From the NCBI RefSeq assembly GCF_947251865.1, contig NZ_OX366394.1, positions 248,001 through 312,000 on the forward strand: DNA of 64,000 nucleotides, read 5' to 3'. Source of the stretch: Wolbachia endosymbiont (group B) of Protocalliphora azurea. GTDB lineage: Bacteria; Pseudomonadota; Alphaproteobacteria; Rickettsiales; Anaplasmataceae. Positions 1 through 9,429 of the stretch are shown piece after piece. Below the pieces are notes generated by a model that did no database searches, was not told the DNA's origin, and was given only the letters and a program-made list of their open reading frames with translations. A program made the translations under genes and the position numbers. Position 1 is the stretch's first letter; each line of letters begins with the position of its first letter.

Positions 1-9
1 AGAAATATT

Positions 10-270
10 GTGTTGAATGCCGATCAGAGTTCTGATCTAATAGGGTTCAAAAATCTATTTATAGAAAAAAAAGCATCTGGTGAGGAATATAGTGATGAAG
101 AGTATCACAATTTCCTCGATAGTATAGAGAAAATCAATACTTTAATTAAGTTAGAGTTAGAAAGTAGAATTGAAGGGATGGGTCATGATGAAAAAAACAA
201 CCATGATGATTTACAAGACGAGATTGGTCGTGCAATCAGTATAGAGAATAAATCAAAGAAAAGCGATTGA
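10..270 (+). CDS. Small charged hypothetical protein (5' end may lie outside window)
   Basis: An 86-residue, very acidic and helical-looking protein with no recognisable domain. The given start is GTG. The frame stays open to the first base of the window, so the true start may lie further left. It lies about 100 bp upstream of rsmD on the same strand. I do not recognise a family. It reads like a real short coding frame (dense in Glu, Asp, Lys and Ile, no rare low-complexity stretch), but function is unknown. Confidence 0.5.
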   Translation: MLNADQSSDLIGFKNLFIEKKASGEEYSDEEYHNFLDSIEKINTLIKLELESRIEGMGHDEKNNHDDLQDEIGRAISIENKSKKSD

Positions 271-374
271 TCTTGCGTTCCTCCACAAGCAACCTTCTTT
301 CTATTAGACTGCTGAAGCTATGTTGACATTAAATGTGTATTATAAATAATTAGTTAACTTCGAACTTGTTTTAT

Positions 375-923
375 ATGTTACGTGTTATTGCGGGTAAATA
401 TCGTGGAAGAAAAATAACTACAGGCAAGAATTTAGCTGCACGGCCCACTATGAGTAGTGTCCGAGAAGCAATATTTAGTATACTTTCTTCAAGAAAACCT
501 ATTTATAACCTAAATGTACTTGATTTATTCTGCGGAAGTGGCTCTTTTTCATTTGAAGCACTTTCTCGAGGTGCTAAACATGCATTCATGGTAGATTCAG
601 ATTATTACAATTTGCAACTGCCTAAAAAAACAGCAGAAGATTTTGGAATTACGAACGATATCACGTTAATTTGTTGCAATGCTAACGGATTACCAAGACC
701 TATTTCAAAGTGCGATATAGTTTTTATGGACCCACCTTATAATATCAATCTGGTTAACTCAACTTTAGACGAGTTAGCTCACTCAGGCTGGTTAAATGAT
801 GATGCGTTAATAATTCTAGAAATGAGGAAAAATGAAGGTTTTGAGTGCAATAAAAACTTCAATATAATTGTGGAGCGTACCTACGGTATTGCAAAAATAA
901 TTTTTCTTTCTTCACTCACTTGA
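375..923 (+). CDS. rsmD: 16S rRNA (guanine(966)-N2)-methyltransferase RsmD
   Basis: This is a SAM-dependent methyltransferase that modifies G966 of 16S rRNA in the assembling 30S subunit. The N-terminus RVIAGKYRGR is the family's typical opening. The SAM-binding motif LDLFCGSGSF is near residues 49-58 and the catalytic DPPY tetrad near 119-122. Its 182 residues match the family's usual length. A TTG nine bases upstream is in frame, but ATG 375 aligns with the family N-terminus and was chosen. It appears to be a single-gene unit. Confidence 0.93.
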   Translation: MLRVIAGKYRGRKITTGKNLAARPTMSSVREAIFSILSSRKPIYNLNVLDLFCGSGSFSFEALSRGAKHAFMVDSDYYNLQLPKKTAEDFGITNDITLICCNANGLPRPISKCDIVFMDPPYNINLVNSTLDELAHSGWLNDDALIILEMRKNEGFECNKNFNIIVERTYGIAKIIFLSSLT

Positions 924-977
924 ATTTCTTTTGTAAACATCTATAGCTAAGCTAAGTAAGATTTTTCCGAGGACTGA

Positions 978-1552
978 AAGAAAAAATCAATTCGTTTTGG
1001 TGGGAATAGGGTGTGTAACAGCAAATCAATACGAGTTGATATACTAGAAGAAGCAGTATGGAAAGAAATGAAGATGGTACTCAAAGAACCAGAGGCAATG
1101 ACTAAGGAATATCAGCTCAGACTCGTAAAACATGAAAGTACGCAAGCAAAGGATTAACTTGAAAAGCGTGCAAGTAAAATAGAACAAGGTATAGAAAAAT
1201 TAGCTTATGTATATGCAAGGGGTCATATAACGAAGGAAAAGTATGACTTAGAAGTTGAGAGCATGGAAAAGGAGTTAAAGGAATCAGAGATCAAAGGGAA
1301 GAAGCTATCGATGAAAAGAGTCTACAGAGAGAATTAGATTTTATCACAAACAGTGTAGAAAGTTTTTCCTCTGAGAGAGCTTAATCAAGCAGACTATGAA
1401 ACTAAACTTGATATAATAAGAAAGTTAGTTCAACGCATTGAAATTGACGATGATAACGTACATATAGTGTTTCGATTGAAAGAACTTACTCTCGAAAGGC
1501 AAAAAAAAGTGTTCAACATTGTATCGGGATGCCAGTGTCAGCTACTTGCATG
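978..1552 (+). pseudogene. Decayed C-terminal fragment of a large serine recombinase
   Basis: Translated in pieces, this stretch matches the C-terminal third of the prophage recombinase at 20162-21793. The match starts at VCNSKSIRVDIL (prophage: ICDNKSIRTDIL), continues through the coiled-coil region and ends with IEIDDDNVHIVFRLKEL (prophage: IEINHNHLYIVFRIKSL). An internal TAA near 1155 and a later frame change break it. The catalytic resolvase domain is absent. It is likely a relic of an older WO-type integration or of another serine-recombinase element. It fills the otherwise gene-free interval after rsmD. Confidence 0.75.
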
Positions 1553-1641
1553 ACATCCTCTTGCTTCTATAGGTGTCTTTATCTCGTCTACTTTATTTTG
1601 CCACACAGATACAATGGTTTCACATGCACTTGGTAGGCTAT

Positions 1642-2172
1642 CTATTTTGACAAAGAAGGACTACCAACACCTTCAGCGTTTGCATCACTAAACTTACTTG
1701 CTACTTTATCAATAGTCCAAACGAGTGGCGTAACAACGAGCGCAGCAGCCCAAATAACAGCACTAACAACATAACTCAAAACTGTGTTAACAAACTGAGC
1801 TAATGCACTACTATGGACACGTGCCTTACCTGACAACATGGATGAATAATCTATCAACGATTTTGTACTGTACTTAAGATCACAACCATCTGTTACTTTC
1901 GCTAACCCTTTTGCCGGCCAATATGATAGATACGCCAATGCTAGATATAAAGGTTGTAGGGCTATATTAGCTAATGTATAAGTAGTAAGATAAGTCAGAG
2001 AATGACACCTCAAACTACCAAAAGCTACATTTTTCACTGGCTCAATAACACTATTAATATAATAAACGGACTTATAGAAACTATTTTGTGGAACTTCGTT
2101 ACCTCGAACGCTTTTGGTAGGAACATCTCCGAATTTAACATATTTCTTAAAATTACTATATGAACTTGACAT
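1642..2172 (-). CDS. Hypothetical membrane-associated protein
   Basis: A 176-residue protein with no family I recognise. Hydrophobic stretches lie near residues 68-90 (TYLTTYTLANIALQPLYLAL) and 127-152 (VLSYVVSAVIWAAALVVTPL), suggesting membrane association. The N-terminus is polar and the tail Ser-rich. It is transcribed divergently from sodB across about 130 bp. It is probably a lineage-specific Wolbachia protein. There is no evidence for a specific role. Confidence 0.6.
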   Translation of the reverse strand: MSSSYSNFKKYVKFGDVPTKSVRGNEVPQNSFYKSVYYINSVIEPVKNVAFGSLRCHSLTYLTTYTLANIALQPLYLALAYLSYWPAKGLAKVTDGCDLKYSTKSLIDYSSMLSGKARVHSSALAQFVNTVLSYVVSAVIWAAALVVTPLVWTIDKVASKFSDANAEGVGSPSLSK

Positions 2173-2306
2173 ATTACCCCTCTAAAAATAAAAAATAATT
2201 ACCTTGTCAGTATAGTTCATTTTAGAATAACTGCAATAAACATCTTACAAATTATGTGTTGCGCAAAAGCACATATTAACATACCATCGAAAATAAAGAG
2301 GTCAGC

Positions 2307-2915
2307 ATGAGTTTTACTTTACCTGAGTTGCCATATGATAAAGCAGCTTTAGAGCCTTATATATCTGTAAAGACATTAGATTTTCATTATGATAAGCACC
2401 ATAAGGGATATTTAAATAAACTCAACGAACTGGTTGAAAACACAGATTATCAACATATGGAAATTGAGGAATTAGTAACGAAAGTTCATGGAAATAATAA
2501 TACAGTTCCTATTTTTAATAATGCAGCACAAGTTTGGAATCACACTTTTTATTGGAATTCAATGAAAAAAAATGGTGGTGGTGAGCCTAAAGATGATGGT
2601 CTTCTAGCAAAAAAAATTCAAGATGATATTGGTGGCTTTGACAAATTTTGTGAAGAATTTTCAAATTATGGAGTAAGCCAATTTGGCAGTGGATGGGTGT
2701 GGTTAGTGCTTGAAAAAGGAAAACTCAAAATCACTAAAACTCCAAATGCGGATCTACCGCTAATTTATGGCCAGGTGCCACTACTTACTATGGATGTATG
2801 GGAGCATGCATACTATTTGGATTGCCAAAATCGCAGAATTGACTACATAAAAGTTTTTCTTGATCATTTGATCAATTGGGATTTTGTAGAAGAGAATTTA
2901 AAGAAGAATATATAA
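2307..2915 (+). CDS. sodB: Superoxide dismutase (Fe)
   Basis: It dismutates superoxide to oxygen and peroxide in the cytosol. The metal ligands are visible: H27 in HYDKHHKGY, H80 in NHTFYWN, and D164 and H168 in DVWEHAYY. GSGWVWLV is a family signature. The 202 residues are the usual size for FeSOD, and the sequence fits the iron form better than the manganese form. The stop codon is followed one base later by the ATG of the M16 peptidase gene, so the two are probably co-transcribed. Confidence 0.95.
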   Translation: MSFTLPELPYDKAALEPYISVKTLDFHYDKHHKGYLNKLNELVENTDYQHMEIEELVTKVHGNNNTVPIFNNAAQVWNHTFYWNSMKKNGGGEPKDDGLLAKKIQDDIGGFDKFCEEFSNYGVSQFGSGWVWLVLEKGKLKITKTPNADLPLIYGQVPLLTMDVWEHAYYLDCQNRRIDYIKVFLDHLINWDFVEENLKKNI

Positions 2916-2916
2916 G

Positions 2917-4191
2917 ATGAATATACCACAAGTAACAAAACTAGATAATGGTCTGCGCATAATAACTGAGAGAGTGCATGAAGTTGATTCCGTAGCTTTA
3001 AATATACGAGTTGGTGTTGGCAGTAGAGCTGAAAGTGCAAGTCAAAATGGAATATCTCATTTCCTAGAGCACATGGCTTTCAAAGGAACAAAGACAAGAA
3101 CTGCTTTTGAAATTGCAAAAGCTTTTGACGATATAGGTGGAGCCTTCAATGCCTGCACCGGTAGAGAAAGCACCAGTTATTATGCAAAGGTTCTTAAAAA
3201 AGATATAAAAACTGGCATTGATATATTAATAGATATATTAATGAATTCTACATTTCCAGAGGATGAATTGGAACGCGAAAAGGGTGTTGTAATACAAGAG
3301 ATTTTTCAAACTAATGATTCACCGAGCGATATCATTTTTGATAAGTATTTTGAAGCAGCTTATAAAGATCAACCATTTGGTAGATCAATCCTGGGCACGC
3401 AAGATACTGTCAAATCTTTTACTCGAGAAGATCTGAATAACTACATAAAGGAGCATTACTTTGGCGGAAATATGATATTTGCTGCTGCAGGAAATGTTGA
3501 GCATGAGGAAGTTGTTCAATTAATCAAAGACTTTCTCTCAAAGATTCATTCAAAAGAGCTGAAAAAAAGCGAGAATGCAGGTTATACCAGTGGTGAGTAT
3601 CGAGAGCATCGTAAATTAGATCAGGTGCACTTGTTAATTGGGCTACCTAGTGTTTCTCGTGATGATAATAAATATCACACATTTAAAGTGCTTGATTCTA
3701 TACTGGGAAGTGGCATGTCATCACGCCTGTTTCAGGAAGTAAGAGAAAAGCAGGGTCTTGCTTACTCCATTTACTCATTCAACTCTAGCTATGCTGATAC
3801 GGGAATGCTTTCGATTTTTGCTGGTACAGATAGTAGTAATCTAGATAAGCTTTTAAAATCCATAACGACAGAGCTAAAGAAATTGTCTACAGATGATTTA
3901 AAGGAAGAAGAAGTAAATAGAGTAAAAGAACGAGTAAAATCTCAAATTTTAATGTCACGCGAAAGTGTTAGCTCACGTGCTGAAACATTAGGACACTACT
4001 ACGGTAACTATAATAAATACATCAGTAAAAACGAATTAATAGAAAAAATTAGTGCTGTTACTATTTACGATATAAAAAAAGCAGCAGAAGAATTGCTATC
4101 TCAGCATGAAAAAATTACTTTAGCTGCGATTGGAGAAATTAATTCACTGCCAAGTTACGATAAAGTGGTTTCTATGCTTAGTGTACTTTAG
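2917..4191 (+). CDS. M16 family zinc metallopeptidase (processing-peptidase-like)
   Basis: A 424-residue inverzincin. The inverted zinc motif HFLEH is at residues 48-52, with the downstream acidic ligand in EREKGVVIQEI near 119-129. Size and motif fit the beta-subunit-like bacterial relatives of mitochondrial processing peptidase. The C-terminal half has the second, inactive M16 domain, with the glycine-rich segment around LGSGMSSRLFQEVREKQGLAY. It starts one base after sodB. Its last bases overlap the stop of the convergent 4188-4505 gene. Confidence 0.9.
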   Translation: MNIPQVTKLDNGLRIITERVHEVDSVALNIRVGVGSRAESASQNGISHFLEHMAFKGTKTRTAFEIAKAFDDIGGAFNACTGRESTSYYAKVLKKDIKTGIDILIDILMNSTFPEDELEREKGVVIQEIFQTNDSPSDIIFDKYFEAAYKDQPFGRSILGTQDTVKSFTREDLNNYIKEHYFGGNMIFAAAGNVEHEEVVQLIKDFLSKIHSKELKKSENAGYTSGEYREHRKLDQVHLLIGLPSVSRDDNKYHTFKVLDSILGSGMSSRLFQEVREKQGLAYSIYSFNSSYADTGMLSIFAGTDSSNLDKLLKSITTELKKLSTDDLKEEEVNRVKERVKSQILMSRESVSSRAETLGHYYGNYNKYISKNELIEKISAVTIYDIKKAAEELLSQHEKITLAAIGEINSLPSYDKVVSMLSVL

Positions 4192-4505
4192 TTATGTTGC
4201 TTATGCTCACTAAAAAGTTCAATGAATGGTTGCAAAATCCTTTCTATAAAAAGTTTGCTTTCTGGTTCATCGCGTATACCACTAATCATTTTATTGAAAG
4301 TTTTTTCGCTGTTTTGTAAAAATAAATAGCTTTCTACTGATTGCACAATAGACAAGGCAGTTAAAACTCCTCCTATCACTAAACAAGAAGCTATAGCAGG
4401 TACAGTACCCACTGCAATTCCAGTTGCGATTAATGATAAACCAGCTAAGAGTGTAAAGGCTGAAACGCAAAACGCTATTTGATGTTTTTCTTTATTTTTA
4501 ACCAT
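4188..4505 (-). CDS. Small two-helix membrane protein
   Basis: A 105-residue protein with two adjacent hydrophobic segments (around IAFCVSAFTLLAGLSLIATG and TVPAIASCLVIGGVLTALSI), then a charged C-terminal region. No family is recognised. Its stop overlaps that of the convergent peptidase gene by four bases. A good sigma-70 promoter lies just upstream (4531-4560), which supports expression. Confidence 0.6.
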   Translation of the reverse strand: MVKNKEKHQIAFCVSAFTLLAGLSLIATGIAVGTVPAIASCLVIGGVLTALSIVQSVESYLFLQNSEKTFNKMISGIRDEPESKLFIERILQPFIELFSEHKQHN

Positions 4506-4530
4506 AAATGCCTCACAAAATTATATTTTT

Positions 4531-4560
4531 AGTATACCCGTATATATACGGTACTGTCAA
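4531..4560 (-). promoter_or_regulatory. Sigma-70 promoter for the 4188-4505 gene
   Basis: Read on the minus strand, a consensus -35 TTGACA (4555-4560) is followed after 18 bp by TATACT (4531-4536). The spacer contains a palindromic CCGTATATATACGG that could be an operator or just an AT-rich spacer. The start codon of the downstream gene follows by about 25 bp. Confidence 0.6.
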
Positions 4561-4608
4561 GTTTTTAAAGAAGATTAAAAAATGCAACGCACATGTACAA
4601 AATATGAA

Positions 4609-5820
4609 CTAGGTATATAGTTCACAATGCAGCGGTATTTCACTAATCCAATTATTTTTTTCCTGATCTAGCCTATCATTCAATATTGCTTGTCTTATTG
4701 ATTCCATCAACTTATTCATGAAGAAAACATTGTGAATGGTAACGAGTGTATAAGCCAGCAACTCTTTAGCTTTCAGTAGATGGTGTATATAGGCTCTTGA
4801 ATGTTTTCTGCAAGTAAAGCACAAACAGTCATTTTCAATTGGGTTATCATCTAGTTCGAATCGTTGATTTCGCAAATTAATATGCTCTTTACGCTTTGAA
4901 GAAATAGAATCTCTGTTTTTTACTTTAACAAGCGCGCCACCATGTCTTGCGAGGCGAGTTGGATGCACGCAATCAAATGTATCAACTCCAAGCTCTACTC
5001 CACGAAAAATGTCTACAATTCCACCAATACCAAGCAAATGAGTAGGCCTATCTTTTTTTAAATGTTCCATAGTAAAGGAAACTACATCATACATCTGCTC
5101 TTTACTTTGACCAAGTGATCCACCTATTGCTTGACCAAAAAATGGCAAATCGTTGATAAAATCACAACTTTCTCTACGCAAATCTTGATACACTCCGCCT
5201 TGACTAATTCCATAAAGCGCCTGTTTGCCATCATTATTTTTTTCAAACTTATTTAAAGAACGTTCAGCCCATCTATGGCTCATGAGCATTGATTTTCTTG
5301 TGTATTCTTTACTGACATGGAATGGAGTACATTCATCTAAAACTAGGATTAAATCTGCACCTAATTTTTGTTGAATTTGTATCGACTTTTCAGGAGTTAG
5401 ACAATAAGTTTTACCATTTATGTAAGAACGAAAAATTGCCCCATCCTCGTTAATTTTGATCAGAGTTTTTTGCTTCTGTCTTATTCCCTTTATTTCTTCC
5501 GAAACTGACCCGTGCCCTAAACTAAATATCTGGTATCCACCAGAATCAGTGAGCATTGGCCCACTCCATCCCATCATCTTGTGCAAGCCACCAAGCTTTG
5601 CCACAGTATCCTCTCCCGGTTGGAGCATTAGGTGATAGGTGTTGGAAAGTATTATCTGAGTACCTGCTTCTCTGATTCTCTCGATATCTGCAGCTTTAAT
5701 AGCAGCTTTGGTTGCACAAAATATAAATGCTGGTGTTTCTATACTTCCATTTGGAGTTTTGATCGTTCCAACTCTTGCAGAACCTGATTGCTTAGTTATC
5801 CTAAACGAGAACTTTTCCAT
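4609..5820 (-). CDS. tgt: Queuine/preQ1 tRNA-guanine transglycosylase
   Basis: It exchanges the wobble guanine (G34) of GUN-anticodon tRNAs for preQ1. The proton-shuttling aspartate is in TDSGGYQIFS (D92). The nucleophilic aspartate is in LGVDTFDCVHPTR (D280). The zinc site CLCFTC with a downstream His is present. Its 403 residues are slightly longer than the usual ~375, with extra residues at the C-terminus. The ATG abuts the nuoE stop with no gap, so the pair is translationally linked. No other queuosine gene is visible in this window. Confidence 0.94.
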   Translation of the reverse strand: MEKFSFRITKQSGSARVGTIKTPNGSIETPAFIFCATKAAIKAADIERIREAGTQIILSNTYHLMLQPGEDTVAKLGGLHKMMGWSGPMLTDSGGYQIFSLGHGSVSEEIKGIRQKQKTLIKINEDGAIFRSYINGKTYCLTPEKSIQIQQKLGADLILVLDECTPFHVSKEYTRKSMLMSHRWAERSLNKFEKNNDGKQALYGISQGGVYQDLRRESCDFINDLPFFGQAIGGSLGQSKEQMYDVVSFTMEHLKKDRPTHLLGIGGIVDIFRGVELGVDTFDCVHPTRLARHGGALVKVKNRDSISSKRKEHINLRNQRFELDDNPIENDCLCFTCRKHSRAYIHHLLKAKELLAYTLVTIHNVFFMNKLMESIRQAILNDRLDQEKNNWISEIPLHCELYT

Positions 5821-6321
5821 CTATTTACTTGAAAGTTCTGCTATGATATTTTCCACTTTTTCAGGAGTGAGGTTTTCATAAAAGTCATTATTGATCTGCA
5901 CCACAGGGGCATTAACGCATGCACCAAGACATTCAACTTCCTTTAAAGTAAATAGATTATCTTTAGTAGTTTCACCGATATTGATTCCTAGTTTCTTTTT
6001 AAAGGTATTTAACACTTCTTCGCTATTGCACAACCAGCAAGGAGTTGTTCTACAAATTTGTATGAGATATTTACCTACTGGTTTTAAATTATACATGGTA
6101 TAAAAATTTGCCACTTCATACACGCGAATATGTGGAATATGAATCATGTCAGCAACGTAGCGCATGGCAGATTCAGGAACCCATCCGCATTGTTCTTGAA
6201 CCAGGTATAGTAAAGGCATGACGGCACTACCTTCTCTACCTTTAGGATACATCTCTATAGACTTTTTCGCTTTTCTGAGGTTGTCTGATGTAAAACTAAA
6301 CTGCTCTTCTTTCTCTTTCAT
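5821..6321 (-). CDS. nuoE: NADH-quinone oxidoreductase subunit E
   Basis: This is the 24-kDa-type subunit of respiratory complex I that carries a [2Fe-2S] cluster (N1a) in the peripheral arm. The four cluster cysteines are C90 and C95 (QICRTTPC) and C131 and C135 (CLGAC), with the family's spacing. Its length of 166 residues is normal. It is not beside other nuo genes here; instead tgt follows directly, a scattered arrangement. Confidence 0.94.
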   Translation of the reverse strand: MKEKEEQFSFTSDNLRKAKKSIEMYPKGREGSAVMPLLYLVQEQCGWVPESAMRYVADMIHIPHIRVYEVANFYTMYNLKPVGKYLIQICRTTPCWLCNSEEVLNTFKKKLGINIGETTKDNLFTLKEVECLGACVNAPVVQINNDFYENLTPEKVENIIAELSSK

Positions 6322-6576
6322 CTAATAAAGTTCGTGTAAATCTCAACAAATTATACTTGAAGAGTTAACAATTGCAATTGTTGGTTTTTTGAGCTCTACA
6401 ATATTATATCTGTAGAGTGGGTGCATTCAATTTGTGAATTCTTTACTGCTACTCATTTTCCATATTTCGCTTTGCAGATTATAAAGGTATTAATTTCTTA
6501 ATTTTAGTTAAAATTTTATTGACGTTACATATAGAAATAATCATAATAGCGTTTTATTAAAATTTTAAATATAATT

Positions 6577-8808
6577 ATGTCTATATTAAGTAGATTATTT
6601 AGAGTTAATACAACTACACTGAAAGTTAAAGAAGCGATAGGTTTTAACCCAGTAAACGTAGGGTTGATTGAAGGAAATGGAGTTACTTATGGACTCAGCT
6701 ATCAAGATAACGGCAATGGAAGCAGTAGAGTAAAGTTACTTATTAGCTCACTATATCAATCAAAAACATACGAGTGTGATACAGGTGTTAACGTAGCAAA
6801 TGAATTTAAGGGCCAATTATCTCCCACACTAATAGAAAATTCAGCTGAAGTAGATAAAGTTGGAGTTATCTTTCCTACAGAAGAAATTAACAAAAAAGAA
6901 AAGTGCATCAAAGGCTTAACATTCAACACTTACGAAATCAAGCATTCAACTAATGTTCCCTTAGTTGAATACGTAGGAAAAGTAAAATTGTACAAGAACA
7001 TTGATATAAATAATCTTGCAAATGAAGACAATAGTTACTTTCAACCAAAAGCAGTAAAAGTTGGTAATGGTAATGTCATTGTAATTGCTCATAACTTAAA
7101 GGATCAAATTTTAGTTTCTTGGTACTTAGAATTAAAAGTAGATGGAAAGTTCAGAGCTTTACCTGGAAAAGCAGGTATTATAGAAAGAAAATTATTCAAA
7201 TTTGACAATCCAGGGCAATTAGTACTAGATGAAAATACGATGCTTTATGCACAGATGAGAAAGATTACTAAAAATCAAGAAGTAAGAACAAACATTTTTA
7301 AATTTGATGTGGCTGAAGTAGTTCAGAATCTGAAAGATAGAAAGGGAGCTAATGACTTTTTGCTTGGTAATAAAAGCGGCCAATTAAATATAGCACCATC
7401 TACTATCTATAATCCAGGAAAAATAAACTTTTTACAGTATGTAAGACGAACTGAAGGTGATGATTTAGTTGCTTTTCTTGCGAAAAAACAATCTTCTAAT
7501 ACGCAAGAATTGCATTTAGCAAGGCTTGCTAAGAGAGGACCAAAATCAAATTTTACTGTTTGTGAATGTGAAGATCCTATAGAACAATTGTATGTTAAAG
7601 ACAATGGTCAAGGAGGTTTTATCGTCACTGCGGTAAGTGGAGAGAGTATTATAACTTTTAATAGAGAGAGCTCTGGAAAATCTTCTGAAGCAACGATAAT
7701 ACCGACAAGCAGTATCAAAGCTCTCAGTGATTTTGTTAATATCATTAACGGCCAATTGATGCCTAGTATTATTTCCAGCAGTACTGTGGCTCCTATAACT
7801 GTTACAGAGACGGTTGTGACTTCTAAGAAAACGACGACTGCTGCAATTACTAGCACAACAGAAACCGACACTGTAAAGACTACCAAATTAACAACAGAAG
7901 CATCAACTATCATTGTACCAACTTCCACAATGAGTAAATCTTCAACAGAGTCAACAACTCAGGCAAGTACAGTAACAGTGGAGTCAACAACAGTAGCATC
8001 AACTACCACTGCACCTACTTCTACAACGAGTAGGCCTTCAACAGAGTCAACAATTCAAACAAGTACAGTAACAGTGGGGCCAACAACAGTAGCAAAAACA
8101 ACTACTACTCCACAAGCGACCACAGTTGCTACAACGTCAACTAGTGTGCCTTCGGAAACTGAGACAAGTACTGTAAAATCTACAGCAGCGACTGTTGAGT
8201 CAACTTTTACAGCAAGCAGTACTACGATGAGTAAGCCTTTAACAGAATTAACAACTAAGATGAGTACGTCATCAGAACCAACAACAGTAGCTGAAACTAT
8301 TGCGACCTCACAAGCGACTATGATTACTACAATGCCAACTAATGTGACAACAACAAACTCAGAGGCAACTATACAAACAGTGTCCACTATATCAAATACT
8401 GGAACAAAGGTAACAACTCCTTTGTTCACTACAACTTTACTTCCTCAAACTACTCCTTCACCACAGCCCGCTCAGCTTGCTATAGAGTCTAATAGGGCAG
8501 GAATGATAGGTGGGTCTTTGGTTGGAGCGATAATAAGTATTGCTGGAATTATAGGATTCATAACATACAAATATGTTAAGGGTCGTAATTCTGCCCCTGT
8601 GTTAGAACTAACTAATTTCAATGATAGAAGGCGATCATCTTCAAGTGGCAATAGCGATGAAGAAATTTTTATCGCTAATAACAGAATGAGACATATATCT
8701 ATGCGAACTATGGATCAATCTGAAACAGTGCTAAACAGTATATCGGTGGAGAGTAGTAGTCGGTCAAGAAGTAGCTCATCGTCTTCAAGCGGTGGACCAG
8801 GATCTTGA
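6577..8808 (+). CDS. Mucin-like Ser/Thr-rich single-pass membrane protein
   Basis: A 743-residue protein in three parts. Residues 1-~400 are a beta-rich ordered region of unknown fold. Residues ~400-635 are a Thr/Ser/Val-rich stalk with imperfect repeats (variants of STESTTQASTVTVESTTVAS). Residues ~643-664 form one hydrophobic helix (GGSLVGAIISIAGIIGFITY), followed by a basic stop-transfer residue pair and a Ser-rich tail ending in SRSRSSSSSSSGGPGS. No cleavable signal peptide is evident. The layout resembles a type I mucin-like surface protein, but export and glycosylation are not shown by the sequence. The frame continues open for 24 codons past the TGA stop (see findings). Confidence 0.75.
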   Translation: MSILSRLFRVNTTTLKVKEAIGFNPVNVGLIEGNGVTYGLSYQDNGNGSSRVKLLISSLYQSKTYECDTGVNVANEFKGQLSPTLIENSAEVDKVGVIFPTEEINKKEKCIKGLTFNTYEIKHSTNVPLVEYVGKVKLYKNIDINNLANEDNSYFQPKAVKVGNGNVIVIAHNLKDQILVSWYLELKVDGKFRALPGKAGIIERKLFKFDNPGQLVLDENTMLYAQMRKITKNQEVRTNIFKFDVAEVVQNLKDRKGANDFLLGNKSGQLNIAPSTIYNPGKINFLQYVRRTEGDDLVAFLAKKQSSNTQELHLARLAKRGPKSNFTVCECEDPIEQLYVKDNGQGGFIVTAVSGESIITFNRESSGKSSEATIIPTSSIKALSDFVNIINGQLMPSIISSSTVAPITVTETVVTSKKTTTAAITSTTETDTVKTTKLTTEASTIIVPTSTMSKSSTESTTQASTVTVESTTVASTTTAPTSTTSRPSTESTIQTSTVTVGPTTVAKTTTTPQATTVATTSTSVPSETETSTVKSTAATVESTFTASSTTMSKPLTELTTKMSTSSEPTTVAETIATSQATMITTMPTNVTTTNSEATIQTVSTISNTGTKVTTPLFTTTLLPQTTPSPQPAQLAIESNRAGMIGGSLVGAIISIAGIIGFITYKYVKGRNSAPVLELTNFNDRRRSSSSGNSDEEIFIANNRMRHISMRTMDQSETVLNSISVESSSRSRSSSSSSSGGPGS

Positions 8809-8968
8809 CTGACTGAGCTAGAGTCTAAAAGTGAAAAAAGCTTATCTTGGGATAGCGATGATGTACCGGAATATCACCTTTAGCTATTTGTCTGAATGTT
8901 TTTAGTATGTAGACTGTTAGGAAATTTTCTTTTGCTTTTATGATTTTAATGTTAAAGTATAATTCCTA

Positions 8969-9308
8969 GGTGCAATAAGTAGCTGCTGTTGTGTGATAAA
9001 CACAGCAGAGGAAAGTCCGAGCTCCAAGAAAAGGTAGTGACGGGTAACGCCCGCCGGAGGTAACTCCAGTTATAGGGCTACAGAAAATTACCGCCTAAAT
9101 ATTATTAGGTAAGGGTGAAAAGGTGTGGTAAGAGCACACCATAACAATGGCAACATTGGTAGTCAAGTAACCAACACTAGGAGCAAGATTAAATAGAAGT
9201 AGATTTTATGTTTTTCTCATATCTACTCGGGTAAATCGCACGAAGTAAATGGTAACATTTACTCCAGATAAATAGCTACATAAACAGAACTCGGCTTATA
9301 TTTCACCT
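8969..9308 (+). ncRNA. rnpB: RNase P RNA (M1 RNA)
   Basis: This is the catalytic RNA of RNase P, which matures tRNA 5' ends. The universally conserved 5' strand of P4 with its flank, GAGGAAAGTCCGAGCTCC, is at 9008-9025. The matching 3' strand ACAGAACTCGGCTTATA starts at 9284. The middle holds the expected ACAGAAA-type segment after a GGAGGTAACTCC hairpin. The ends pair as a P1-like helix (GGTG/CACC and ATAAG/CTTAT). A TATAAT box lies at 8958-8963. Ends are estimated to within about 5 nt. Confidence 0.92.
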
Positions 9309-9429
9309 AGGCAATGCATGAATGTCAGCCATACTATGTAAATGTATCAAACATTTCACATACCCTGTACGCTCAATTTGACCACCTATATTCCTTTTAC
9401 TTCTTGGCTTATCTCTTTATTTTATTGTC

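Noticed and set aside
6367..6390. Palindrome AACAATTGCAATTGTT followed by T6, terminator-like on the plus strand
   Set aside because: No plus-strand gene ends nearby; it lies upstream of nuoE and of the mucin-like gene, so a terminator role is unsupported.
7407..8429. Several frames antisense to the mucin-like gene
   Set aside because: They mirror the Ser/Thr repeats as Val/Ile-rich text; repetitive codons on the plus strand create them.
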